Source of the DNA: Planctomycetota bacterium
GTDB taxonomy: Bacteria; Planctomycetota; B15-G4; SIAN01
DNA: 64,000 nucleotides
Direction of reading: 5' to 3'
NCBI GenBank assembly: GCA_028289345.1
Contig: JANQQL010000024.1
Coordinates: 1 to 64,000, forward strand
A model generated the notes under the pieces. It searched no databases, was not told where the DNA came from, and was given only the letters and a program-made list of their open reading frames with translations. The translations under genes were made by a program, and so were the position numbers. Positions 52,130-61,723 of the stretch are shown in pieces; the first letter of the stretch is position 1, and every line of letters begins with the position of its first letter.

Positions 52130-54328
52130 ATGACTGAGCGCCGCATTCCTTTGATCGCCGGCAACCTCAGCGTCGAGTTCAATCGATGCTGGATGTTTGG
52201 CAAGCCTCCGCTCCCTCACGGGTGTCACGAACAGGACCTGGACCTGTTTGCCGAACTTGGCGTGGACGCCGCCGAGGACTACTTGTTTTGGGGAGCCATC
52301 GAACGCGGCGAAGGCGACTTCGACTTCTCGTTCCACCAGCGCAATCTCGAACAATGTCGAGAGCGTGGATTGCAGGTGGTTGCGTACTCGTGGATCCATG
52401 CCTTGCCCCGTTGGCTTCGTCACCAGCAAAGCTTCACTCCTTTTCGCTGTCGAGAGCACGATCGAGATTGCGCCTGGCCCTCGGTCTTCGCGGCATCGAC
52501 TTTGGAGTTCTACGACCGCTTCTATGCGGCCCTGCGTCGCGAGATGGGCAACGTCTACGAATCCCTTTGCGTAGCGGCGCCGGCCGACTACGGAGAAGTC
52601 GGCTACCCAACCGGCTGGGGAAGCTGGGTGTCGGGAGATCAAGGGCCTTCGGACCACGCCCATACGGGAATCTGGGCCGCCGATCCGTCCGCCGTCCAAG
52701 CACACGAGGAATTCGAGGCCGCTCCGCAATCCGGCAACGCCGGGAAGTCCACCTTCGCGGACTTCTACATTCATTCCATGACCGACTTCATGGATCGTGC
52801 TCTTGGCATCGTGCGCCGGCACTTTCCGGACACGCCGCTCTACCTCAAGATCGGTCACGGAGGCGAACTCGTTGCTTATGGGATCGACCCCACCGCGCTG
52901 GCCAAGGTCGCGTCTCGCCATGGCGCGGGAGTACGGACCACTCAAGCGACCCTGCCCTCGGTCCATCAAAAGCGGGTGACGTCGCCGTGCTTGCTGTACG
53001 ACGTTCCGTTCGGCTCCGAATCACCGGACGACGCGGGGCGAGAACGCACCAACGGACGCCTCTTCGCCGATGCCAGCGGCGGCGCGATTCACTACTTCGA
53101 TTTCCCCCACTCCCTGGTAGGCGGCCGCGACCTTTTGGCAAAGGGCGCGGGATTGCTCAACGGGGTGCGTGGTCAGACAGACATCGCCCTGCTGTTCCCC
53201 ACCACCGACCATCGTCGCGAGGCCGGCAACGGCTTTCCGCCGCTCCTTCATGACCTCGGTGAAGCAGTCCGCGATGCGTTCGACTACGAGATCTACGACG
53301 AGCAAGCCGTGCAAGACGGTGCCCTGGCGTCGTGCCAAGTGTTGGGATGGTTGGAAGGCGACTTCCTCGGTCACGAAACCCAGCTCGCGATCCTCGAGTA
53401 TCTAGACCACGGAGGCAATCTGGTGGTCGGACCGGCCATTGCCAGCGGTCCCGGAAAAGGCCCCCTCTACGAACGAGTTCGGCAAACTCGTTCCCAAGAG
53501 TTTGTCGTCCTGAATTCGCGACCGGCCCCTTCCACCTGCATCCAGCCTGGCGCCACCGGAGACTCCCTGGTGCTGGGCGGCCAGTGGCACCATCGCGAAG
53601 ACGCCCACCAATTCCATTCGGAACTTCTGGGCGGAACCCCTTGCCGCTGGACAGGTCCCCATGCCACGTTGCTCTTCGGAGTGGCTCCGGAACGACGCTA
53701 CCTGTTGGAGGTCGAGTACTGGCGCCACCCCGGTGCGGGAGAACATTCCTGCCAGGTGATGCTCGACGGCGAAACACTCGGCGCTCTACCTGGCATTGGG
53801 CTGAAACGCTGGGCGACCTGGGTCGATGCGAACGCTCTCCACGGACGCGAACAAGCCGAAGTCGCTTTCGACTGCCAGCCGTTTCGCCCCTCGGACTTCG
53901 ATGGCAAGGACGATCACCGAGACCTCGGCATCGTTGTGCTTTGGGTCCGCTGGACGGAAGACGGTCATCATGCAACGATGGAACAAGCCACGGCGCCGGA
54001 ATTTCTTGGAAGGAGAAAGCCGGGATCGTCCATCGCTCCGACCACCGTCATCACTCGTCAGCCGCTGGCGTACTTCCTGGCATCGTTGACGGAAGTGGCT
54101 CGGGAACACTCTCAGTGGTTCGCGGCATTCCAACAGGAACAGCTCTCCGTCCCGCCCAAAGTTCGCGCGACGGTCTTTCCGGATCGCTTCCTGTTCTGGA
54201 ATCCATCACCTTCGACTCAAACGATCGCCCAGGGCTCCGAGGCGACGACCTTCCCCGTGGAGCCCGGAGAGCTCCGCACGTTGCCTCGGAAGGCGATTGC
54301 GCCTCCGCAGATCGCCTCGTCCGGATAA
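52130..54328 (+). CDS. GH42-like glycoside hydrolase
   Basis: A 732-residue protein. The N-terminal 350 or so residues resemble a TIM-barrel glycosidase of the GH42 beta-galactosidase type: VDAAEDYLFWGAIERGEGDFDF, then GLQVVAYSWIHALPRWLR (quoted in part), and a likely acid/base Glu156 in PADYGEVGYP. Residues about 350-460 look like the trimerisation/GATase-like domain of GH42 (TDIALLFPTTDHR; LEYLDHGGNLVVGP). The last 270 residues carry beta-sandwich modules. No signal peptide is seen from ATG 52130, so it may act in the cytoplasm on imported sugars. The frame opens further upstream but without conserved sequence. Confidence 0.7.
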   Translation: MTERRIPLIAGNLSVEFNRCWMFGKPPLPHGCHEQDLDLFAELGVDAAEDYLFWGAIERGEGDFDFSFHQRNLEQCRERGLQVVAYSWIHALPRWLRHQQSFTPFRCREHDRDCAWPSVFAASTLEFYDRFYAALRREMGNVYESLCVAAPADYGEVGYPTGWGSWVSGDQGPSDHAHTGIWAADPSAVQAHEEFEAAPQSGNAGKSTFADFYIHSMTDFMDRALGIVRRHFPDTPLYLKIGHGGELVAYGIDPTALAKVASRHGAGVRTTQATLPSVHQKRVTSPCLLYDVPFGSESPDDAGRERTNGRLFADASGGAIHYFDFPHSLVGGRDLLAKGAGLLNGVRGQTDIALLFPTTDHRREAGNGFPPLLHDLGEAVRDAFDYEIYDEQAVQDGALASCQVLGWLEGDFLGHETQLAILEYLDHGGNLVVGPAIASGPGKGPLYERVRQTRSQEFVVLNSRPAPSTCIQPGATGDSLVLGGQWHHREDAHQFHSELLGGTPCRWTGPHATLLFGVAPERRYLLEVEYWRHPGAGEHSCQVMLDGETLGALPGIGLKRWATWVDANALHGREQAEVAFDCQPFRPSDFDGKDDHRDLGIVVLWVRWTEDGHHATMEQATAPEFLGRRKPGSSIAPTTVITRQPLAYFLASLTEVAREHSQWFAAFQQEQLSVPPKVRATVFPDRFLFWNPSPSTQTIAQGSEATTFPVEPGELRTLPRKAIAPPQIASSG

Positions 54329-54479
54329 CTCACGAAGATCCACCGCAAATGGCCAGGTCTTTTCTGGCTTCGTCACGACCACGACTTGCGTGCTTCACGA
54401 ATTGTTGGCTTGCGGTGAAACACCGCGACGATTCCTCGGCCGCAGCTGCAAGAACTCAGTCTCGCGTCGAGTTCGAGAG

Positions 54480-56612
54480 TCATCCACCCTCGCGATTTCC
54501 CGATCCCGTTTCCTGGCCTTCGCTCTTCTCTTCCGCCTGGGGCGTTGTCTCCGCGGGGACCCGTTGGATCTCCGGCGCGTCATCGGGAAGAACACGAATC
54601 CCGGGAATCTCGACCGGCCCGGGATCCTGAAGATCCAGCACTTCGAGAGAACCGACCGGCTCGGGCATGGATGGACCGGTGAGTTCCCGCGCGGCATCGA
54701 ACTCTTTCAGGTGAACGTGCAGGATTCGGCGCACTTCTTGGATCGCCTCGGCATGCTCCTGAACGTTGTGTTCCGAGTGAATGATCAACTCGGAAGCCAC
54801 GTCGTCGAGGTGGGAGCTTTCGTAGCGGACGTAGCCGTCGCTTCCCCCCGCGACTCCCGCGGCCTCCTCATTGCCAATGATCGAGTGAATGGGGATGCCC
54901 TCGGGTAGCTCCCAATTGCCGACGACTTTCGCCATGAACGACTCCGGACGCAGGCCGCTGATTCCCGTCGCGGTCCCCCCAACATCCTCGCCGAACATCT
55001 TGCGAAAGCGGTCGAACACCACCGCGTCTGCAAGCATGGCGGTACTTTCGTACACCGCCTTCGGCAAATGGATCAAGCGAGAACCCAGGCGTCCCACCCA
55101 GCTCGTCGCCAGCTCCGCCCCCCGATGGGGCACTGCGAGGAAGACGACTCTTCGCAAGAATGGCAGCGGTTCAAAGTAGATCTGCCGCCGCAACTGCTCT
55201 TTTGCTTCTGGCGGAATGTCCGCGTCTTCGAACGGAACGTCCGAGAAGTATTTCCACAGATGGTCGCCGCCCTGGGTGACCTGAAGCCGAGTCAAGATCC
55301 CTCCCATGCTGTGACCACAGATCACCATGTTCTGGAAGGCTGCGCTGCGGTGTTCGGGGTCGCGTTCTTTCTCGATCTGCTGGAGAGTCTCGCGAAGCAC
55401 ACTGGCGGAGTAGCCGATCGGGTTGCCGGTGGGGTAGCGAAAGAACCAGAACTGAAATCGCCGCGACAACTCCAGGTCCGCGAGTAGGTCATTGAACAGC
55501 ATCATCCAGGTCATGGGTCCCGAGAGCAGCCCATGCACGAACACCACCGGAATCTTGTCAGGGTCGTAGGGCTGCAACATGAAAAGACCGGTCGAAGACT
55601 GGTACTTCTCCGTGTTGAACAATGCCGAGATCCCGCTGTAGTCCCTTTGGGCGCCCAGCGTGTAAGCCAAGGCAGAAGTCAAATTCGCTTCCAGGGGAAC
55701 CCGACGACCGGCAATCTCCACGAACTCTTCGTGGGTAGGATCTCGCAGCTCGAACCAGGCCTTGCGCTGCTTGGATGCGGTTCCTCCCACCAGAGAACCT
55801 TCGATGCGCAGCAACGCCGTGGCGGCGAAGCTCATCTTCACCACCACATCCGCGACCTTTTCGACATCCTGGATCGATTGGGGCCGCACTAAGAGGCCGT
55901 CTTCGGCGGTCTTCTTGACGAGAATCAGGGGAACGCCCAGTCCGTAGTGGAGAGCAAAGCCCGGAAGCCCGACGACCTCGTAATCGAAACCCACCAGGAT
56001 CTCGTCGTACTCTCGAGGGTTCCACTGGTACTCGTTCACCCCAAGCCCGATGTCGAGAACTCCCCGCAGAGTGGCGAGCTGGGGGTTTCCTTCCGTCGGC
56101 TCCTGATTCTCTCGCGAGATTTGGATCAGTTTGGCCAGCGATCGATTGTAGAAGTCGCAGGCCCAACGGAATCCGGGGTCATAGCCGCTGGCGGGCGCGC
56201 CCAGTTCCTGGTCGAACAGGTAGGCGTAAGCGTACTCCAACGAGGCAAGGTGAAAGCGAACCTGCTGCGACGAGGAAGCACTCTTTGTCGCTTGCAGGTA
56301 GCAGAGCTCGGCGAGGTGCAAGGCCATCACTCGCGTGCGTCGAGTTTCGAGCCATTCGTTCAGCTGCAGGAGGACGGCTTCGGGATCCTCTTGGTAGCGA
56401 CCCAGGAGGGCTTCTCGCCTCAGAAACTGACGGGTCCGATCACTGCATGCCTTCCCTTCCAGTGCCGATCGATTCTGTTCCAGAAACCAGCGATCGCTGC
56501 TGATTCGTTTCAAGTGAATCCGTGACCGACAGGCCGGTGACACCAAGACAACAAACAAGAGCAGGGCGCCCCACCCGTGACGGCATCCCCGATCCCAAGT
56601 TCGAGAGATCAT
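54480..56612 (-). CDS. lipoprotein alpha/beta-hydrolase
   Basis: About 710 residues. A lipoprotein signal with Ser-Pro-Ala-Cys (LLLFVVLVSPACRSR) is followed by a long helical N-terminal part (about 40-340). An alpha/beta-hydrolase domain of the lipase/esterase type follows: VVFVHGLLSGPMTW marks its first strand, the nucleophile elbow is GHSMGG with Ser435, and a likely His lies in SEHNVQEHAEAI. It may act on lipids or esters at the outer membrane or on the cell surface. GTG 56678 is also in frame; ATG 56612 gives a compact signal. It is convergent with the glycosidase gene. Confidence 0.8.
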   Translation of the reverse strand: MISRTWDRGCRHGWGALLLFVVLVSPACRSRIHLKRISSDRWFLEQNRSALEGKACSDRTRQFLRREALLGRYQEDPEAVLLQLNEWLETRRTRVMALHLAELCYLQATKSASSSQQVRFHLASLEYAYAYLFDQELGAPASGYDPGFRWACDFYNRSLAKLIQISRENQEPTEGNPQLATLRGVLDIGLGVNEYQWNPREYDEILVGFDYEVVGLPGFALHYGLGVPLILVKKTAEDGLLVRPQSIQDVEKVADVVVKMSFAATALLRIEGSLVGGTASKQRKAWFELRDPTHEEFVEIAGRRVPLEANLTSALAYTLGAQRDYSGISALFNTEKYQSSTGLFMLQPYDPDKIPVVFVHGLLSGPMTWMMLFNDLLADLELSRRFQFWFFRYPTGNPIGYSASVLRETLQQIEKERDPEHRSAAFQNMVICGHSMGGILTRLQVTQGGDHLWKYFSDVPFEDADIPPEAKEQLRRQIYFEPLPFLRRVVFLAVPHRGAELATSWVGRLGSRLIHLPKAVYESTAMLADAVVFDRFRKMFGEDVGGTATGISGLRPESFMAKVVGNWELPEGIPIHSIIGNEEAAGVAGGSDGYVRYESSHLDDVASELIIHSEHNVQEHAEAIQEVRRILHVHLKEFDAARELTGPSMPEPVGSLEVLDLQDPGPVEIPGIRVLPDDAPEIQRVPAETTPQAEEKSEGQETGSGNREGG

Positions 56613-56848
56613 GGAGCTGTTTCCCACCACGAGGCCGCCCCCCGCGTGTAGACAGAGCCACTCAAGGGCTCTCGCCACCGTCGAATCCGGCGTTCTTTTC
56701 CGGTGGGTGTCGGTGATCCCGCCACGGAATCAAACATGTGGTAAGCATTCCCTGTCAGAACACGGGCACGCTCTTCCTCGAGCGTCTCCCGGGCGAAGTC
56801 CTTTCGTTCGAGACTTGTCGTCTCTCCGGTCCGTGACAAGGAGTTTCC

Positions 56849-57832
56849 ATGAAGCGTTCTCTCATTGGTGCAGCAATTTTTGCTGCGTTGGCGGGCCCGT
56901 CCTGGGCAGGCACCTGTGACGGAGACCCCGGTTTCTCCATCACCGCTCCCTCACAAGTCCTGGTGGGCGACACATTCACGATCGAGCTGGAGGCTCCGAG
57001 TTCCGGCCTCGGCTTCTTCTTCATCGCCTTCGACCAAGGAAGCGTGCGAACCAAGTTCGGAGAGCTGTGTCTCGATCTATCGGACTTCTACCTCTACAAG
57101 ATCCCGTTCGGCCAAGATCCTCTCGAAATCATCTGCGACCTGGAATGCGACGATGCGTTCGCCGGATTGAAGCTCTACATGCAGTTCATTCTGTTCAAGC
57201 CGGGTCAGCCAGAACTGAGCGGGATCTCCAATCTGGCCACCATCGAATACCTCCAGAACCCCGACTGCGGCGCCACCGAGTGGTGCGTGGAAAACTCCGA
57301 CGGCGATGAAGAAGTCTCGTGCCTGGACACCGACGCCGGCTTCTACTTCTACACCCTGGACCGAGAATACGACTGGGAAGACGGTGCCACCCTGATCGAG
57401 CGTCTGGACGGCAGCGCCTCGTTGAGCGGTTCGATTCGCCATCGCTTCGAAGCCGACAAGTGCTGGGACGTCGAGATCGACCTGGCGGGGCGAATGGACC
57501 CGGCTCACGAAAGCTATCCGCCGGACAGCAGCCCCTACACCTACTGGCTGAAGGATTCGGCGCTGCTGGAGAATGGCGGGCCCGTCGATACGGACACCTG
57601 GTGGTACTACACCGAGTCCGCCGGGACCTTGATCGGCTGCGACCACTTCGAAGGCGCCTCGATCTCGATGATTCGCTATGGACCGGCCTTTCAGTTCGGC
57701 CACGCCGCCAACTTGTACAACAGCCTGATGGGCGGCGGCGCCTGGTTCACCGGGATCCTGACCACTCCGGACGGGTCCATGTACGACCTCGGCATCATCG
57801 ATCTGGGCTTCGACCTGACCGACTGCGAGTAA
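56849..57832 (+). CDS. exported cysteine-rich protein of unknown function
   Basis: A 327-residue protein with signal peptide (1-20, ending SWA-GT). It contains about ten cysteines, several in close pairs (CDLECDDAF; NPDCGATEWC), and acidic loops (SDGDEEVSC). A beta-sandwich with disulfides is likely. No family is recognised. A textbook terminator follows, so it is monocistronic or the last gene of its transcript. Confidence 0.72.
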   Translation: MKRSLIGAAIFAALAGPSWAGTCDGDPGFSITAPSQVLVGDTFTIELEAPSSGLGFFFIAFDQGSVRTKFGELCLDLSDFYLYKIPFGQDPLEIICDLECDDAFAGLKLYMQFILFKPGQPELSGISNLATIEYLQNPDCGATEWCVENSDGDEEVSCLDTDAGFYFYTLDREYDWEDGATLIERLDGSASLSGSIRHRFEADKCWDVEIDLAGRMDPAHESYPPDSSPYTYWLKDSALLENGGPVDTDTWWYYTESAGTLIGCDHFEGASISMIRYGPAFQFGHAANLYNSLMGGGAWFTGILTTPDGSMYDLGIIDLGFDLTDCE

Positions 57833-57865
57833 CGCTCTCCGTCACTCTTTGTTCTCGAAACTCTC

Positions 57866-57901
57866 GGCGCCCTCTCCTTCTTGGGGAGGGCGCCTTCTTT
57901 T
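57866..57901 (+). terminator. intrinsic terminator
   Basis: GGCGCCCTCTCC pairs with GGGGAGGGCGCC (one G-U) around TTCTT, and TTCTTTT follows. It begins 34 bases after the stop of the cysteine-rich protein gene and lies just before the end of the convergent hydrolase gene. Confidence 0.92.
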
Positions 57902-57910
57902 GGTTTCGGG

Positions 57911-59647
57911 TCACGGCTCCGAAAGGAATCGGAGGATCTCGTCCAGCAACAGCTCGCTTTGTTCGGTCTCGAACAGGAACTGAGCGTGAGCCTTGCCGTC
58001 GAGCACGACCAGCTCCTTCGGCTCAGGGGACAGGTCGAAGTCCTCTTCGATCTCGGGAAGGCGCAGGGTCCCTTCGCCACGGAAGTCCTCTCGGGCCAGG
58101 ATGAATAGCTTGCGACCTTCCAGACTTTCCGGCGCATCGACGGGACAGGCGAGCAAGACCAGGCGATCGATTTCACCAGGCATGGCCTGGGATGCCTTGG
58201 CCGACGCCCAGCCGCCGTAGCTCGCCCCGACGACAAACACCCGCTGGGCACCGCTGGACCGCAGGTGCTTGACCGCGGCGACCACATCATGAAAGACGCC
58301 CTCGGGGCCGTCCTCTCCGCCAACCGAGGAACCCCGACCACGCAGGTCCACCGCCAGGACCCGAAAGCCCTCGGCACGGAACGCGGGAATCTGCGGTTTC
58401 CAGCTTTCCTTCGTGAACCGTCCCCCATGGACCAACAGAACCGCGTCGGGCTCGGATCCGTAATTGGTGGCTTGGATCCGACCGCCATCTTCGGTGGAGA
58501 ATGAAACCGCGGCCGACTCTCCGCCGTCGCTGCTTCGTGCCACCAGCCCTTTCTTGGCCTGTTCGTGCTCAGGATCAATCTCCAGAGCTCGCCGGTATTC
58601 CTCGTTCGCGTCCTCGGGAAGCTCGGCGGTGTCATAGGCGCGAGCCAGCTCGAACGCAGAGTCCGCGGATTCGGGGTAGTCGTCGGCGTTCGCTTCCAAG
58701 AGAGCGATTGCCGAGTCGACCTCGTCCATCTTCAGCATCTGGAACCCGACGAGTTCGATCCCACTTCGAGTGTCGACCAAGGGGTTCTCGCGACGAAACC
58801 CGTGGTAGGTCCACAACACCGCCAGAGGATCCGCGCGCTGCAAAAACAGGTGGTGGAGGAAGTCCTGCAACGGCGTGCGCTCGAATTCGGGTGGGGAGAA
58901 CCACTCGATCGGAATGTCTTCGTTGGCAACGATCTTGCCCCACTGCATGGAACTCAACTCGGCACCCGTCGCGATCACCCGTTCGGTGATGCGGTGGGGA
59001 ATCAAGACTCCGAACACCTCTCGATAGTCGCTCATTCGCGACTCGGACGTGACGGCGTCGCCGAACGCGTGAATCGAAGCCGTTTGACGGGTTGCCACGA
59101 TCAAGGAGGTCTCGCGATCGAAGAACACTTCGGTCGAGTACCCATCGCGCATGGTCAACAAGAGCCGATCGGCCGGCCGACCGTCGATCGAGGCCGGCTT
59201 CCCCAGTTCCACTCGATGGCCTTTTTCTTGGTAGTCGAGCCAAGGACCCTCCACATCCGCGTAATGCCGGATCGCCGCCGAGGCCTTGCCCACGGTCCGA
59301 ACCACCAACCCCGGATCCCGGAACCACTCCCACGCGCTCCCGTCATAGCCTTCCATGTAGTCCGGGTTCTTTTCCGGATGGCCGACGAGCTTGTACCAAG
59401 GCCTTTTCAACATCATGGTGGCATCGCCAAACCCAGCGAAGCCCGGCTCGGAGTACTGACCCTTGAGGTACATCAAAGAGTCGATGGCGCGCAGCGCTTC
59501 CTCCCCACCCCTCGCCTCGATGTGTCGGGCGACGATCTCCTCCACGTCGTCGAGGACCCCTTCTTCGGTGTGCGCGGAACGGGCCGTCGTCCCCGCGACA
59601 CCCGCCAGAAAACCGAGAGTTCCCGCAACCAGTCTGACAAGTCGCAC
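57911..59647 (-). CDS. exported LolA-like / TPR / alpha-beta-hydrolase fusion
   Basis: A 578-residue protein with signal peptide (about 1-24). Residues about 30-265 resemble a LolA-type half-barrel (EEIVARHIEARGGEEALRAI, then the WEWFRD and GVLIPHRITE segments). Two TPR-like helix pairs follow (about 300-370, including EDANEEYRRALEIDPEHEQA). The last 200 residues are an alpha/beta-hydrolase: VLLVHGG oxyanion region, VVGASYGGW with Ser476, and a final LDGKAHAQFL with the likely catalytic His. The combination suggests a lipid- or cargo-handling esterase, but this is inference. It starts with GTG 59647 after a strong GGAGGG site. Confidence 0.82.
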   Translation of the reverse strand: MRLVRLVAGTLGFLAGVAGTTARSAHTEEGVLDDVEEIVARHIEARGGEEALRAIDSLMYLKGQYSEPGFAGFGDATMMLKRPWYKLVGHPEKNPDYMEGYDGSAWEWFRDPGLVVRTVGKASAAIRHYADVEGPWLDYQEKGHRVELGKPASIDGRPADRLLLTMRDGYSTEVFFDRETSLIVATRQTASIHAFGDAVTSESRMSDYREVFGVLIPHRITERVIATGAELSSMQWGKIVANEDIPIEWFSPPEFERTPLQDFLHHLFLQRADPLAVLWTYHGFRRENPLVDTRSGIELVGFQMLKMDEVDSAIALLEANADDYPESADSAFELARAYDTAELPEDANEEYRRALEIDPEHEQAKKGLVARSSDGGESAAVSFSTEDGGRIQATNYGSEPDAVLLVHGGRFTKESWKPQIPAFRAEGFRVLAVDLRGRGSSVGGEDGPEGVFHDVVAAVKHLRSSGAQRVFVVGASYGGWASAKASQAMPGEIDRLVLLACPVDAPESLEGRKLFILAREDFRGEGTLRLPEIEEDFDLSPEPKELVVLDGKAHAQFLFETEQSELLLDEILRFLSEP

Positions 59648-59870
59648 CCTGTCCCTCCTTTCGAACCTGCCCCGGCTCTAGCTACCGCAAGTCTCCCCGG
59701 ACCGTTGAGCCATTCCCGAAGAATCCGGGCGGATGGAGCGCTTTCTCAAGGCCCCAGAATCCACCGACTTTGCCTGTCCGCCTTTCTGTCCGACCGTCGC
59801 GTGGCCTGTTGAAGCGGCTGCCCTTCGAGCGCGGCCCTCGTTTCCTCGCAACCCGTTGAAGGAGTTCCTC

Positions 59871-61505
59871 ATGCTTTCCGCCCGCCGGTTCCCGCTCATC
59901 AGCGGACTTTTCGTCGCTTTCGGGAGCGCTTCGGCCCTGGCCAACTGCCCCGAGTCCGGTCACTGCCATCTCGCCCCTTGGGCACCCGTCAGCTCTGACG
60001 CATTCGATCAGGTCGGCAAATCGGTGTCCCTGTCCGACACCTACGCGGTGTTTGGAGCACCCGGTGACGAAGCCGTCTACGTCTATCGCCTGGTCGAGGG
60101 GATTTGGCAGCCCGACGGGATCCTGAACCCTGTCGGCTCGTCCTCCGGAGAAGACTTTGGCGAATCAGTCCATGTGGACGGAGATCGCATCCTCGTGGGC
60201 GCCCCGGGCGACGACGAAGAGGGAAACGCTGCGGGAGCCGCGTATGTCTACGACCGAGGCTTGGCCGGATGGAACTTCTCTGGAAAACTCACCGCCTTCA
60301 GCACTGACGCCTTCGACCAACTCGGAACCGATGTCGCGTTGCAAGGTGACACCGCATACGTCGGCGCGCCGGGCGTGTCCGGTGGGGGCAGCGTGCTGGT
60401 TTTCCTCCGAGGGGGCGGAAGCTGGAGCCAGTCGGCCGCGATTAGCCGAGCCGATACGGGCAGCTTTGGGTTTGCTTTGGACGTGCACGGACCGGACCTC
60501 ATCGTTGGTGACTGGCAAGACAATGACAACGGTCAGAGCTCGGGTGCCATTCACCACTACGACCTGGACGGCATCGCCATCACCCATCGCGAGAAGATTC
60601 TCGCTCCGGACGGTGCCAGCAACGACTTCTTCGGCTCCGCCCTCGCCGTCGACTCGGGTCACCTGATTGTCGGCGCCTATGGCGACGATGACAACAACGG
60701 TGACAACGCCGGAGCCGCCTATGTTTTCGAACGAGAGCTCAACATCTTTCCCATTCCTCCCAGCTACGAATTCGCTGAAAAGCTCGTCGCCTGCGACTCG
60801 ACCGGCGCGGACAACTTCGGCCGCAGTGTCGAAATCCACGGGAAGCAAGCCGTGGTGGGCGCTCCTTTCTACAATGGGACTGGTGGTGTGTTCTCGTTCG
60901 AACGAGACGACTCGTTCTTCATTGGGGACTGGGACGCATCTGACCTGATGACCAGCGCCAGCGAATCCCCCGACGATCGCCTGGGCTGGTCCGTCGCGGT
61001 CCGTGGCAAGCGCTGCATCGCTGGCGCTAACTGGGCAGATTCTCGCGGTGACCGTTCCGGGCAGGTGTATCTGTTCACCATGGCGCCCTCGAACGGAACC
61101 GAAGGACTGTGCAGCTGCGAGCGGCTGGCGTACGACGAGAGCTACGGTCTCGGTAAGCCAGGCACCAATGGCATCCCTCGCATCGACGCCAATCAACCCG
61201 GCTACCTCGGTGACACCCTCGAGATCAACCTGGTCAACGGTCTGGCCGGCGCCACCCCGGCGCTGTTGATCGGCCTCGGCCGCGCCAACATCCCCTTCGA
61301 CGGTGGCGAAATCCTGGTCGCCAATCCGAAGCTCACGGTGCTGCCTCCTCTCGATGGGAACGGCCGGGCGACGTTGAGCGGCAACATCCCGGACGCCCCC
61401 GCATTGTGCGGCGTGTCCCTCTACTTCCAGTACCTGTTTGTGGATCCGGGAGCCACCGGGACCACTGCTCAGTCCCACGGTTTCCAGCGCTCTCTCGGCT
61501 ACTGA
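59871..61505 (+). CDS. exported FG-GAP repeat protein
   Basis: A 544-residue protein with signal peptide (1-25) and about six FG-GAP units (DQVGKSVSLSDTYAVFGAPGD; FGESVHVDGDRILVGAPGDD; NFGRSVEIHGKQAVVGAPF are typical; the first of these is given in part). The last 120 or so residues, from YGLGKPGTNG, form a beta-rich domain similar in layout to the end of the beta-helix protein at 16319-18844. The family role is calcium-dependent binding on the cell surface or outside. GGAG upstream and the signal peptide set the start at ATG 59871. Confidence 0.9.
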   Translation: MLSARRFPLISGLFVAFGSASALANCPESGHCHLAPWAPVSSDAFDQVGKSVSLSDTYAVFGAPGDEAVYVYRLVEGIWQPDGILNPVGSSSGEDFGESVHVDGDRILVGAPGDDEEGNAAGAAYVYDRGLAGWNFSGKLTAFSTDAFDQLGTDVALQGDTAYVGAPGVSGGGSVLVFLRGGGSWSQSAAISRADTGSFGFALDVHGPDLIVGDWQDNDNGQSSGAIHHYDLDGIAITHREKILAPDGASNDFFGSALAVDSGHLIVGAYGDDDNNGDNAGAAYVFERELNIFPIPPSYEFAEKLVACDSTGADNFGRSVEIHGKQAVVGAPFYNGTGGVFSFERDDSFFIGDWDASDLMTSASESPDDRLGWSVAVRGKRCIAGANWADSRGDRSGQVYLFTMAPSNGTEGLCSCERLAYDESYGLGKPGTNGIPRIDANQPGYLGDTLEINLVNGLAGATPALLIGLGRANIPFDGGEILVANPKLTVLPPLDGNGRATLSGNIPDAPALCGVSLYFQYLFVDPGATGTTAQSHGFQRSLGY

Positions 61506-61723
61506 GTGACGCGCGAAACCAGACAACCCTCGCGACATCTCTCGGCCGGCCCGCGTTCGCCTCGCGAATGCGGGCCGGCCACTTTCCGCTCCGGACACGA
61601 TCGCTGGTTCCAGCGGACCGGAGGCGATCTCGGCGGCACGCCTCCAGTCCCCCTGGCCAAGCACCGACGGGACGAGTAACTTTCCTCTCCTCTGCTCCCG
61701 TTGGATCGAGACAGCACCCCTTC

